Source: Alphaproteobacteria bacterium (GTDB lineage Bacteria > Pseudomonadota > Alphaproteobacteria > RF32 > CAG-239). Taken from it: a DNA stretch of 64,000 nt. The stretch lies in the NCBI GenBank assembly GCA_017528205.1, contig JAFXPE010000003.1:1-64000 (forward strand), in the 5' to 3' direction. The notes under the pieces are model-generated. The model was not told the origin of the DNA and searched no databases. It worked only from the letters and a program-made list of their open reading frames with translations. Below, in pieces: positions 1-6,166 of this stretch. Position 1 is the first letter of the stretch, and every line of letters begins with the position of its first letter. The position numbers and the translations under genes were made by a program.

Positions 1-152
1 CACGGGTTCGAAGCAACGAGAAGTTGGTTCGACAAGGAGCCGCCGGCAGACGAAAGTATGCCGGTCAGCAACGCTGATAGGCGACGCAGGTCGTGAGGGC
101 ATTTATGCCCGAAGGACAATCCGACAAAAGCCACCCTAGCGGTGGCTTTTTT
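1..152 (+). ncRNA. Structured RNA unit, copy 1
   Basis: The unit folds by eye into successive hairpins. CCGGCA 43-48 pairs with TGCCGG 59-64 under a GAAA tetraloop (52-55). TCAGC 65-69 pairs with GCTGA 73-77. GGGCAT 97-102 pairs with ATGCCC 105-110. GTCG 90-93 can pair with CGAC 122-125. A terminator follows (GCCACC 130-135, GGTGGC 141-146, T-run 147-152). Hairpin density and the intrinsic terminator argue for a non-coding RNA read on the plus strand. I do not recognise the family. No clear promoter is visible inside the unit, so the 5' end is a guess. Confidence 0.6.
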
Positions 153-168
153 GTGTTTTAAACTCCGA

Positions 169-320
169 CACGGGTTCGAAGCAACGAGAAGTTGGTTCGA
201 CAAGGAGCCGCCGGCAGACGAAAGTATGCCGGTCAGCAACGCTGATAGGCAACGCAGGTCGTGAGGGCATTTATGCCCGAAGGACAATCCGACAAAAGCC
301 ACCCTAGCGGTGGCTTTTTT
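169..320 (+). ncRNA. Structured RNA unit, copy 2
   Basis: Near-identical second copy of the structured RNA at 1-152, with the same hairpins shifted by 168 bp and its own terminator (GCCACC 298-303, GGTGGC 309-314, T-run 315-320). The only difference (A at 251) lies between the second and third hairpins and does not disturb any of the stems. Confidence 0.6.
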
Positions 321-326
321 GTGTTT

Positions 327-365
327 TAAAAAACAAAAACACCTCACAGCGGTTAAACTGTGAGG
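327..365 (-). terminator. Intrinsic terminator of the 31/105-residue gene pair
   Basis: CCTCACAG (342-349) and CTGTGAGG (358-365) form an 8-bp hairpin. On the minus strand it is followed by a T-rich tail (complement of the A-run at 327-340), placing it directly after the stop of the 377-694 gene. Confidence 0.8.
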
Positions 366-376
366 GGTTATTGTTA

Positions 377-694
377 TCAATAGCAAAGACCATCTTGATC
401 TTTTCTCAGCTTAATCTCGTACAACTCTTCGAGGCGATTGCGCAGAGAATCCAGATTTTGGACATCCGGATAAAAATCGCGGAGCATGGCATCTGATACA
501 CTGTCGGAATACTTGCCGAACATGTAATCATGTTGCTGAACTTGCATTTCCAGATTGCGATTATCACGCTTCAACATTCTATTAGTATATTCGGCAGCGT
601 TTTGCTGTCTTACAAAAGCTATTAAAAACCCAAACGCCATTGTTCCGAGAAGGATTACGGCTGCTTGTGTTATTACTGTTTCAAACTTTTTCAT
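377..694 (-). CDS. Hypothetical single-pass membrane protein with coiled coil
   Basis: 105 residues with no recognised family. Residues about 7-28 form one hydrophobic segment (AAVILLGTMAFGFLIAF), followed by a charged, Gln/Asn-rich stretch (about 30-60) and a second heptad-like helix (about 78-100). The topology suggests a short cytoplasmic N-terminus, one membrane helix and a helical soluble part. It lies 14 bp downstream of a 31-codon membrane peptide ORF and is probably co-transcribed with it from the promoter at 877-905. A strong hairpin terminator follows. The Shine-Dalgarno is weak, so translation may be coupled to the upstream ORF. Function unknown. Confidence 0.7.
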   Translation of the reverse strand: MKKFETVITQAAVILLGTMAFGFLIAFVRQQNAAEYTNRMLKRDNRNLEMQVQQHDYMFGKYSDSVSDAMLRDFYPDVQNLDSLRNRLEELYEIKLRKDQDGLCY

Positions 695-708
695 AAGCCG
701 GAAGTTTA

Positions 709-804
709 CTATTCACTTTTCATAGAAAGAGCTGATATCAATACCAAAGCAGCTATTCCCATAAGGATTACTACTAACAAAAGTGTCGTTTGAGTCATAC
801 CCAT
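709..804 (-). CDS. Small hydrophobic membrane peptide, 31 residues
   Basis: ATG at 804-802 opens a 31-codon frame ending in TAG at 711-709. The product is almost entirely one hydrophobic helix (core TLLLVVILMGIAALVLIS) with a short charged tail. It sits between a good promoter (877-905) and the 105-residue membrane protein, 14 bp away, which is the main reason for calling it. The ribosome-binding site is poor, and an internal ATG at 798 is an alternative start. It could be a small membrane protein in its own right or a leader whose translation opens the next gene. Confidence 0.5.
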   Translation of the reverse strand: MGMTQTTLLLVVILMGIAALVLISALSMKSE

Positions 805-876
805 AATTCTAAAATTACTCACGCCTTGTCGTGAGGTTCTAAATAATTGACTAACATAATTTTCTTTCTACAAAAA

Positions 877-905
877 ACTATATAATTTTCTACAATTTTT
901 GTCAA
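877..905 (-). promoter_or_regulatory. Sigma-70-type promoter for the 31/105-residue pair
   Basis: On the minus strand TTGACA (905-900) and TATAGT (882-877) are separated by exactly 17 bp. Transcription would begin near 870. The leader contains a hairpin made by the inverted repeat CTCAC/GTGAG at about 818-835, before the first ATG at 804. Confidence 0.75.
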
Positions 906-965
906 GAATAAGTTTTTGGCAATGTGAATTTTAGTTAAAATATAGTCCCGTAATAAAAGAAAGTC

Positions 966-1059
966 ATGCCTCCGAGGCGATAAGCCGAGGTCAAGGCATC
1001 TTCCGCTTTTTTATGATTCGAAGATCCCTTGATGATTTTGCAGTGCAAAATCGAGGGAT
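966..1059. repeat. Pair of intergenic palindromes
   Basis: The first palindrome has ATGCCT (966-971) against AGGCAT (994-999), with an inner GGC-GATAA-GCC hairpin. The second spans 1024-1059: ATCCCT and ATTTTGCA on the left mirror TGCAAAAT and AGGGAT on the right, with one interruption. They fill the gap after the EamA transporter gene and resemble REP-like dispersed intergenic palindromes. The first could also act as a terminator for that gene. No other copy is in this window. Confidence 0.5.
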
Positions 1060-1104
1060 GACGGTAATAAGATGGCTTACGGTTTGGAGGGATGGCTCTT
1101 AGTT

Positions 1105-1983
1105 TTAATTAAAATACAGTCCGGTAATGGCGATAAAGCCGAGGATAAGGGCAAGGAGTTTTTGCGGCGTGAATTTATCCGTTTTGAACAGCACCGAGAG
1201 GAAGAACATCACGAAAATCCCCATTTGCTTAATCGCCATCACGATGGTCGGCGTGTCATTGATAAAACTGAATGTTTCCAACACATAAAAAATCGTTTCC
1301 AAAATGCCGATGGCAAAGGCCAAAAAATAAAAGTTGTTCCACCAACGCGGGTTGGAAGTGTCTTTTTTATCGTCGTCCTTACCTCTGAGCGACAGATAGC
1401 CGAAATACGGCAACGCCGCCACATAATACACAAGGTTGAGCGTGATTTCGCTTGCCCCATACGCCGCCGATATCTTAATCAGATAAGTTGCCACCACATA
1501 CAAGAACATTGTGCCGAGAGTAAGCACAATCCCAATCGGCTTGACCTCTTTAACCGAAGTTTTTTCGTTTTTGATGCAGTTAATATAAAACAGCGCGATG
1601 GCAAACACAAACAAGCTCAATAATGCCAAAAAACGCGCCGAAAGCGTTAAATAGCCGAGCATACAGTCAACAATGGTGGTAAAAAACAATTCGCTACTCT
1701 GCACTAAGCCAATGAGGGCAATCGGCGTATATTTCAACGCTTTCAAAAAGCAAATATAGCCGAGCAGAATCAATATGCCGTGAAGCGCGACATACGGCAA
1801 CGCCTTAAACGTGCAATCAATACCGATAAACGCACCGATAGCCACTTGCCCGATACCGGCAATCAGCGAGAGCAAAAATACCATTTTATGGATATTGTGA
1901 CGGCTGACGGCATAGTCCAGCGTGGCATCGGAAGCCGAGTCAAACAAAGTCGCCAACACGGCGGTGTATCGTTTATCTGTCAT
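1105..1983 (-). CDS. EamA/DMT-family transporter-like membrane protein
   Basis: 292 residues with about ten hydrophobic segments in two halves, the layout of the drug/metabolite transporter (EamA) superfamily. The loops are short and a charged break (GKDDDKKDTS, about residues 201-210) separates two helices of the second half. EamA proteins export amino acids, nucleosides or other metabolites; the substrate cannot be read from sequence. The start at 1983 is supported by AGAGGT seven bases upstream. The gene stands alone on the minus strand, followed by the palindromes at 966-1059. An early loop and the final helix (ALILGFIAITGLYF) are typical of the family ends. Confidence 0.7.
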   Translation of the reverse strand: MTDKRYTAVLATLFDSASDATLDYAVSRHNIHKMVFLLSLIAGIGQVAIGAFIGIDCTFKALPYVALHGILILLGYICFLKALKYTPIALIGLVQSSELFFTTIVDCMLGYLTLSARFLALLSLFVFAIALFYINCIKNEKTSVKEVKPIGIVLTLGTMFLYVVATYLIKISAAYGASEITLNLVYYVAALPYFGYLSLRGKDDDKKDTSNPRWWNNFYFLAFAIGILETIFYVLETFSFINDTPTIVMAIKQMGIFVMFFLSVLFKTDKFTPQKLLALILGFIAITGLYFN

Positions 1984-2149
1984 TTAACTACCTCTTGTAT
2001 GGCAAGTATAAATACATTTTTACAATAAAAGCAATACCCTATAACAAAACTTCATTTTTTCTTGTTTTAATCTTATAGAGGATGAATTGAAATAAAGATG
2101 GAGCGTTGAAATGTTACCGAATCTTATCGCACCTATGCCTTTCGTAATA

Positions 2150-2178
2150 TTGACAGCCGATGATTTTCGCTCTACAAT
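2150..2178 (+). promoter_or_regulatory. Sigma-70-type promoter upstream of the secreted orphan
   Basis: TTGACA (2150-2155), a 17-bp spacer and TACAAT (2173-2178). The predicted start near 2185 gives a 125-nt leader before the ATG at 2310. Confidence 0.7.
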
Positions 2179-2205
2179 TTAAGTGATTTATAACAAATTA
2201 TTTTG

Positions 2206-2243
2206 GAAGCCGTTATTACATTATTAACGTGTAGCTTCTTTTT
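2206..2243 (+). terminator. Leader terminator or attenuator hairpin
   Basis: GAAGC-CGTTA (2206-2215) pairs with TAACG (2225-2229) and GCTTC (2234-2238), followed by a T-run to 2243. It lies between the promoter at 2150-2178 and the secreted orphan gene at 2310. It could end a roughly 60-nt RNA or attenuate the downstream gene. The rest of the 1984-2309 gap shows nothing else I can support. Confidence 0.55.
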
Positions 2244-2309
2244 GCTGACATTCTTGTTTTCAAGTTTGTTGCAGCGGAATATCTTATGAATCTATTTATA
2301 TATCACAAT

Positions 2310-2771
2310 ATGAAAAAGTCATTGATTTTTGCAGTGATGCTGACTATTGCCGGCACCTGCGCAGCAGAAGAAAATGAGTGTGTAATGAACGAGAATGAGG
2401 CAGTTGTCGAGTCTGTGGATGTTGTTGATGAGATTCTCGCCACGATTGATGCAGACATTGAAACAACATCATTCTACGCTGACAAGGACAACAATCTCTA
2501 TCTCGTGGAGTGCGGTAAGCGATTCATTCGTGTCCGCGACTTCGCTACAAACAATCTGGTGTATACCATCTCTATTTACCTTTCCAAGGAAAATGGAGTC
2601 TGGGTTGAGGGTGCAAATTCTGTGCTGTTTGATGCCTGTACCGGCAGATACTATCCAGCCAAAGCTATTCGCGACGGAAAAGGAATCAAGTATGTGTCGG
2701 CCAAGAGTTCCCAGTGGATTCCCAACTCAAGCATTAAGCAGATAGAAAAAGCCAACAACATCACCTTATAG
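2310..2771 (+). CDS. Secreted or periplasmic protein of unknown function
   Basis: 153 residues from the ATG at 2310. An in-frame ATG at 2286 would add MNLFIYHN ahead of the signal peptide and is less likely. Residues 1-18 form a Sec signal peptide (basic MKK, hydrophobic core, cleavage near TCAA-EE). The mature protein starts acidic (EENECVMNENEAVVESVDVV), then carries a compact domain rich in beta-strand-like segments. I do not recognise the family. Neither start has a good Shine-Dalgarno. Codon choice (ATC, GTC, CTC, GAC) looks somewhat different from its neighbours, which could hint at acquisition, but this was judged by eye only. The leader holds a terminator-like hairpin. Confidence 0.65.
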   Translation: MKKSLIFAVMLTIAGTCAAEENECVMNENEAVVESVDVVDEILATIDADIETTSFYADKDNNLYLVECGKRFIRVRDFATNNLVYTISIYLSKENGVWVEGANSVLFDACTGRYYPAKAIRDGKGIKYVSAKSSQWIPNSSIKQIEKANNITL

Positions 2772-2865
2772 CAGAACGAGTTACACAAATCAAAGCAGTG
2801 CCTGTAATTTCCTTTAATCGGGAGAAAGCGGGCGCTGTTTTTTTGTACGCAAAAAATGACCATAA

Positions 2866-2892
2866 AAAAACCTCCCGCTTGGGAGGTTTTTT
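2866..2892. terminator. Bidirectional terminator between convergent genes
   Basis: CCTCCC-GCTT-GGGAGG flanked by A-run on the left and T-run on the right, between the convergent secreted orphan (plus) and Skp-like gene (minus). It can end both transcripts. Confidence 0.85.
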
Positions 2893-2918
2893 TATTATTG
2901 ATTTATCAGACTTCGCAA

Positions 2919-3380
2919 TTATTTAATCAACTTGCGAATTTCTTCGGTAATATCATCACCGCCGCACAAAACAACGTTTTTCGCCAAAATCAAATCATAG
3001 CCTTTTTTGTGAGCTTCTTCATTGATAATGCTGGTAATGCTTTGGTTAACCTGCGACAATTCTTGATTATACATTTGCATAACCAATTGTTGCTTTTGCG
3101 CATATTCGGCATTGTATTTTTGCAACAAAGCATTTTTGTTTTGCGGTTCGGTTTGGCTGTCTACCTCTGTTTGAGCCAATTTCAACCATTGAGAAAGTTG
3201 TTGTGCTCTGGCAGCATGATTTTGCTTCAAATTCTTTACTTGTTCAGAGCTGCTGACAATAGACATTACATCAACAACGGCAATTTTTTTATAGCCATTG
3301 CTGCTGGAGCTGCTGGTTGAAGTTGAGGTTGTGTTATTTGAGCTGTTTGAGCTAGATTTGCTCGGTTTAATTTTTACCAT
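2919..3380 (-). CDS. OmpH/Skp-like protein lacking a signal peptide
   Basis: 153 residues. The C-terminal 115 match the OmpH/Skp chaperone pattern: a first strand (KKIAVVDVMSIVSSS), a long Gln/Lys-rich helical hairpin, and a closing strand-helix ending in DITEEIRKLIK. Skp proteins are periplasmic holdases for outer-membrane proteins. Here the N-terminus is MVKIKPSK followed by a Ser/Thr/Asn-only linker (about residues 9-28), with no hydrophobic signal sequence. The start at 3380 is fixed by AAAGGA eight bases upstream; an earlier in-frame start at 3431 adds no signal either. It may work in the cytoplasm or be exported another way. The gene stands alone, not beside bamA or lpxD as is usual for skp. 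Confidence 0.6.
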   Translation of the reverse strand: MVKIKPSKSSSNSSNNTTSTSTSSSSSNGYKKIAVVDVMSIVSSSEQVKNLKQNHAARAQQLSQWLKLAQTEVDSQTEPQNKNALLQKYNAEYAQKQQLVMQMYNQELSQVNQSITSIINEEAHKKGYDLILAKNVVLCGGDDITEEIRKLIK

Positions 3381-3531
3381 AGAATAAATCCTTTCGTTGA
3401 ATGTTTTATCTGGGGTGCATTCTAGCCTCAATCTCTTAATAAATCAATAAAATTTTGATGTATTTTTGCATTTTTTAGGCCGCAAAATGCATTTTTTGCT
3501 AATATTTTGTAAAATATCTGCATTTTCCCTA

Positions 3532-3560
3532 TTGATATTTGCTCTGAAATTTGCTATACT
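3532..3560 (+). promoter_or_regulatory. Sigma-70-type promoter for the 121-residue orphan
   Basis: TTGATA (3532-3537), 17-bp spacer, TATACT (3555-3560). Predicted transcription start near 3567, giving a leader of roughly 30 nt before the preferred ATG at 3596. Confidence 0.7.
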
Positions 3561-3595
3561 AAGCGCAGTTTTTTTGTTGGAGAATGTCGGTTAAG

Positions 3596-3961
3596 ATGAT
3601 TGTTGACGGAAATAACACCAAACAACGAAATATACTGATCAATAAATGTTTTTATCAAACAACCGTAAAAATTATGCGCCTTTTTGCGGAAAAAGGAGAC
3701 CACGACTTTGCCAACAAAACCTTAGAAGCTATCTCCGCTTATCACGACATTATACAAAACAAAAAACGCAACAATTTTGATGCCGATTATAACACGGCAT
3801 TCGAAACCATCGATTCCGCCATTCGCAACGTGGCAAACAAGGTGTTTTATACCTATGGTTCCGACAGTTATGACAAAGCCTACGCCTCGTTTTGCAATTA
3901 TAACTATATTCAAACCGTACGTAGCCAACTGCACAACCGAAACTTTCATAAAAGACAGTAA
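3596..3961 (+). CDS. Hypothetical helical protein
   Basis: 121 residues from ATG 3596, with no recognised family, signal peptide or membrane segment. The sequence is rich in Asn, Tyr and Phe and looks all-helical (for example MRLFAEKGDHDFANKTLEAI). GGAGA at 3579-3583 abuts an in-frame ATG at 3584 but is 12 bases from 3596, so 3596 is preferred with some doubt. A good promoter lies directly upstream. The gene is monocistronic between the divergent Skp-like gene and gpsA. Nothing around it indicates a function. Confidence 0.55.
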   Translation: MIVDGNNTKQRNILINKCFYQTTVKIMRLFAEKGDHDFANKTLEAISAYHDIIQNKKRNNFDADYNTAFETIDSAIRNVANKVFYTYGSDSYDKAYASFCNYNYIQTVRSQLHNRNFHKRQ

Positions 3962-4045
3962 GCTGTGAATCTTTTTTCTTTTCCGTTGCTTGAGGCATTG
4001 TTTTATTTCATAATGCGGATATGTTAATTATGTTGCGAGGATAAT

Positions 4046-5023
4046 ATGAAACAAATTTCGGTTATCGGCTGCGGCCGTTGGGGAACGTTTTTGGGGTGGT
4101 ATATGGCAAATCGCACTTCAACTGAGTCGGTTTTGCTTTATGGTATAGACGGTGCTCCGTCGTATGAAGAATTGAAAAACGAACGCAAAAACGAATATCT
4201 GCAATTAAGCGACAATATGTATTTAACGTCGGATATGGCGGAAACTCTCAAAAACGATTTTATCATCATTTCCATCAACTGCCAAGGATTGCGCGGTTTG
4301 GCCAAGCAAATAAATGCTTATGACGTTGCAGGCAAAACATTTTTGCTGGCAATGAAAGGTTTGGAAGAACCGTCGGCCGAAATTTTGGTTGACGTGTTTT
4401 TATCGGAAATGACACAGAAAGTTCACGTTGCTACTTTGGGCGGTCCGGGACACGTTGAAGATTATATGAAAAATGTACCGTCCGCCGCGGTTATCGACAG
4501 CTATGAGCCGGAAACGCAAGACAGGGTGATTAAGCTGATGTCGAGTCCTTTAATTCGCTTTTATTACGGCACCGATATTATCGGCAACCAAATCGGCGCG
4601 GCGTTGAAAAACGTTATCGGCATTGCCGCCGGTATTCTGGACGGTTTGAATTGGTACGGGCTGAAAGGTGCGCTGATGACCCGGGCGCCGATGGAAGTCG
4701 GCCGCTTAATTGCTTTTAAGGGCGGAAATCCGAATTCGGTTTACGGCTTGGCGCATTTGGGCGATTATGAGGCGACGCTGTTTTCCCGCAACAGCCATAA
4801 CCGGATGTACGGTGAATTGCTGGCCAAAGGTGAAGCCTATAACAAATCGGCCGAAGGTGTGGGCACATTAAAAGCGGTTAAAGCCATTGCCGATCGCGAA
4901 AATTTAGAAATGCCGATTTGTCAGGCGCTTTACAAGGTGGTGTTTGAAAATGCCGACATTCAGTCGACAATTCGCAGCTTGTTCGACCGTCCACTGAGAA
5001 AAGAGTTTGATAAGGTGGGATAG
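4046..5023 (+). CDS. gpsA: NAD(P)H-dependent glycerol-3-phosphate dehydrogenase
   Basis: 325 residues, normal for GpsA, which makes sn-glycerol-3-phosphate from dihydroxyacetone phosphate for phospholipid synthesis in the cytoplasm. The Rossmann GxGxxG is GCGRWG (residues 7-12). The central KG motif (LAMKGLEE) and the catalytic-lysine region (IGAALKNVIGIAAGILDG) are clear. Two motifs diverge from the textbook family: the GPSFA-type loop reads GGPGHVEDY, and the GLGDL-type loop reads GLAHLGDYEATLFSRNSHN. It is probably a diverged but functional GpsA; a related specificity cannot be excluded. GAGG lies seven bases before the ATG. The gene is followed by an AT-rich palindrome and the element at 5068-5172. 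Confidence 0.85.
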   Translation: MKQISVIGCGRWGTFLGWYMANRTSTESVLLYGIDGAPSYEELKNERKNEYLQLSDNMYLTSDMAETLKNDFIIISINCQGLRGLAKQINAYDVAGKTFLLAMKGLEEPSAEILVDVFLSEMTQKVHVATLGGPGHVEDYMKNVPSAAVIDSYEPETQDRVIKLMSSPLIRFYYGTDIIGNQIGAALKNVIGIAAGILDGLNWYGLKGALMTRAPMEVGRLIAFKGGNPNSVYGLAHLGDYEATLFSRNSHNRMYGELLAKGEAYNKSAEGVGTLKAVKAIADRENLEMPICQALYKVVFENADIQSTIRSLFDRPLRKEFDKVG

Positions 5024-5067
5024 TTTTTTTAAGCTTAATTAAACAATATTGTTGATTTTTGTTTTGG

Positions 5068-5172
5068 CGTCATTCTGAGCGCCAGCGAAGAATCCATTCG
5101 TTCCGACGGAACGAACAACACCGCAGGTGTTGCTGGTTTCTTCGTTTCGTTGGCACTTCACTCAGAATGACG
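5068..5172. repeat. 105-bp palindromic intergenic element
   Basis: The ends CGTCATTCTGAG and CTCAGAATGACG are perfect inverted repeats. Inner arms AGCGAAGAA and TTCTTCG continue the match. The centre holds two further hairpins: CGTTCC-GA-GGAACG, and CAACACC-GCA-GGTGTTG. No ORF is present. It resembles a REP/MITE-like mobile palindrome; whether it is repeated elsewhere in the genome cannot be seen here. Confidence 0.75.
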
Positions 5173-5212
5173 TTCTGCAATTTTAGCAATACTTTTCTTT
5201 GCCTAAGCCTTT

Positions 5213-5488
5213 AAAAAAGGAAAATCCCCGAGGTACACGACCAAGGGGATTTGAAATAACGCCTTATTTCGGAAAGTTCTCTTATTGTTTAACCTAAATG
5301 ATGATTGCTCTGTTTCACAACAGGATGGTGGTTCATCTCAAGAGAGGCAAGGTATTTCACAATAGCTTGCCGTAATTTTTACAATTCAAAAAAAACTTCA
5401 TCACGAATTGGGTTCCGATATCTCGCGATATTTCTGTGGAACAATAATACACCTGGGCAAGGTGAAATAATTAATTATATTCATTCTG
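5213..5488 (-). ncRNA. Small RNA unit A (GNRA-hairpin family)
   Basis: A minus-strand unit of about 275 nt bounded by a promoter (5495-5523) and an intrinsic terminator. It contains two short hairpins capped by GUGA tetraloops. That at 5368-5349 has four pairs, a C-C mismatch, then AAG/CTT. That at 5323-5310 is CTGTT-GTGA-AACAG. The terminator at 5250-5224 (CCCC..GGGG type) is followed by TTTTCCTTTTTT. Its hairpin sequence is identical over 23 bases to that of unit C. No convincing ORF is present. Family unknown; a trans-acting regulatory RNA is the simplest reading. Confidence 0.65.
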
Positions 5489-5494
5489 GCAATT

Positions 5495-5523
5495 TTTGTA
5501 ACACACGAAGAAAACTTTGTCAA
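5495..5523 (-). promoter_or_regulatory. Promoter of RNA unit A
   Basis: Minus-strand TTGACA (5523-5518), 17-bp spacer, TACAAA (5500-5495). It begins immediately after the terminator T-run of unit B. Confidence 0.75.
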
Positions 5524-5524
5524 C

Positions 5525-5774
5525 ATAAAAAAGGAAAACCCTTGGGAATAAAAAATCCCAAGGGAACCCCATTCGGATAAGGAATCATCACGACTTGCCT
5601 ACCCGATTCCGTACTAAGTATTTCGCAACAGTTAAGCACGGTATGCTATGAAAAACACAAAACTTTATTGCTATACAATGTCTCATGACAAAACATTAAC
5701 CGTACGCTTTAAAATTTGGATCACTATATGTTGTATAAAAATTTCTCTATAATTAAAATTCATAATTAAAAATC
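5525..5774 (-). ncRNA. Small RNA unit B (GNRA-hairpin family)
   Basis: A minus-strand unit of about 250 nt between the promoter at 5781-5809 and a terminator (TCCCAAGGG/CCCTTGGGA type hairpin at 5539-5564 plus TTTTCCTTTTTT). One long hairpin at 5641-5609 has a GCGA tetraloop, four pairs including a G-U, the same C-C mismatch as unit A, and a further stem closed by CCGT/ACGG. No supported ORF. It ends where the promoter of unit A begins, so A and B are head-to-tail paralogous units. Confidence 0.65.
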
Positions 5775-5780
5775 TGTGCG

Positions 5781-5809
5781 TTTATATGCTTGTTTTTTGT
5801 TTTTGTCAA
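5781..5809 (-). promoter_or_regulatory. Promoter of RNA unit B
   Basis: Minus-strand TTGACA (5809-5804), 17-bp spacer, TATAAA (5786-5781): the best promoter match of the cluster. Confidence 0.8.
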
Positions 5810-5827
5810 CTCCTAATTTATAAAAAA

Positions 5828-6045
5828 TCGCACAAAAAAATCCCCGAGGTACACGACCAAGGGGACAAACACATATTACTTTAAACTGAAAATTCAGCAA
5901 AGGTACCTCACGGTAGCTTGACCAAACCGTACTAAAATGTTTCACAACATTATGAACGTTCAAACCTTACTTTAAATACCTTAATACCTAATACAAAAAC
6001 AATGTAAATCAGGGGTACTTCACAGCAGCCCGAATTCGTTCACAA
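5828..6045 (-). ncRNA. Small RNA unit C (GNRA-hairpin family)
   Basis: A minus-strand unit ending in a terminator (5841-5865) whose hairpin matches that of unit A. It contains three GUGA-capped hairpins: 6031-6012 (GGG, C-C mismatch, TGCT-GTGA-AGTA, CCC), 5951-5936 (AATGTT-GTGA-AACATT) and 5919-5900 (AAG, C-C mismatch, TACC-GTGA-GGTA, CTT). The last differs from the unit A hairpin by two UU-AA to CC-GG pair changes, which is compensatory evidence that the fold is selected. A TTGACA lies at 6079-6074 but the -10 17 bp away (GAGCAA) is poor, so the 5' end is uncertain. Confidence 0.6.
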
Positions 6046-6166
6046 AACTCTTGCTCTTTTCAGAAACACACATTGTCAATATATAGAAGAAAAACAAAAC
6101 AATTTATTCATAATTCAAAAAGTAACCGTCTTTTACGCCTTTTTGCAACTTTTGTCAAGAACAAAA

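Larger units (their letters stand above)
1..330 (+). repeat. Tandem direct repeat, two 168-bp units
   Basis: Positions 1-162 and 169-330 are the same sequence with a single difference (G at 83, A at 251). The period is 168 bp and a 6-base spacer follows the first copy. The array may continue to the left, because the first copy starts at the window edge. Each unit ends in its own hairpin plus T-run, so it looks like a duplicated transcription unit, not a coding repeat: the only long in-frame reading is stopped at a TGA at 94-96. Confidence 0.95.

Noticed and set aside
1-130. Hammerhead ribozyme or group II intron domain V in the tandem unit
   Set aside because: CTGATAGG lacks the CUGANGA core in order, and the GAGCCG...GAAA segment lacks the matching 3' strand of domain V.
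1-330. CRISPR array
   Set aside because: Only two copies, 162-bp repeats with a 6-bp spacer, and internal terminators.
2111-2182. 23-codon frame starting MLPNLIAP upstream of the secreted orphan
   Set aside because: It has GGAG upstream but contains the promoter at 2150-2178 and has no upstream promoter that I can support.
3381-3531. AT-rich stretch with repeated GCATTTTTT
   Set aside because: Looks like curved promoter-upstream DNA; no consistent spacing or palindrome to call a site.
5766-5963. 65-codon minus-strand frame over RNA units B and C
   Set aside because: It spans the end of C and the promoter of B, reading through a terminator; no Shine-Dalgarno.
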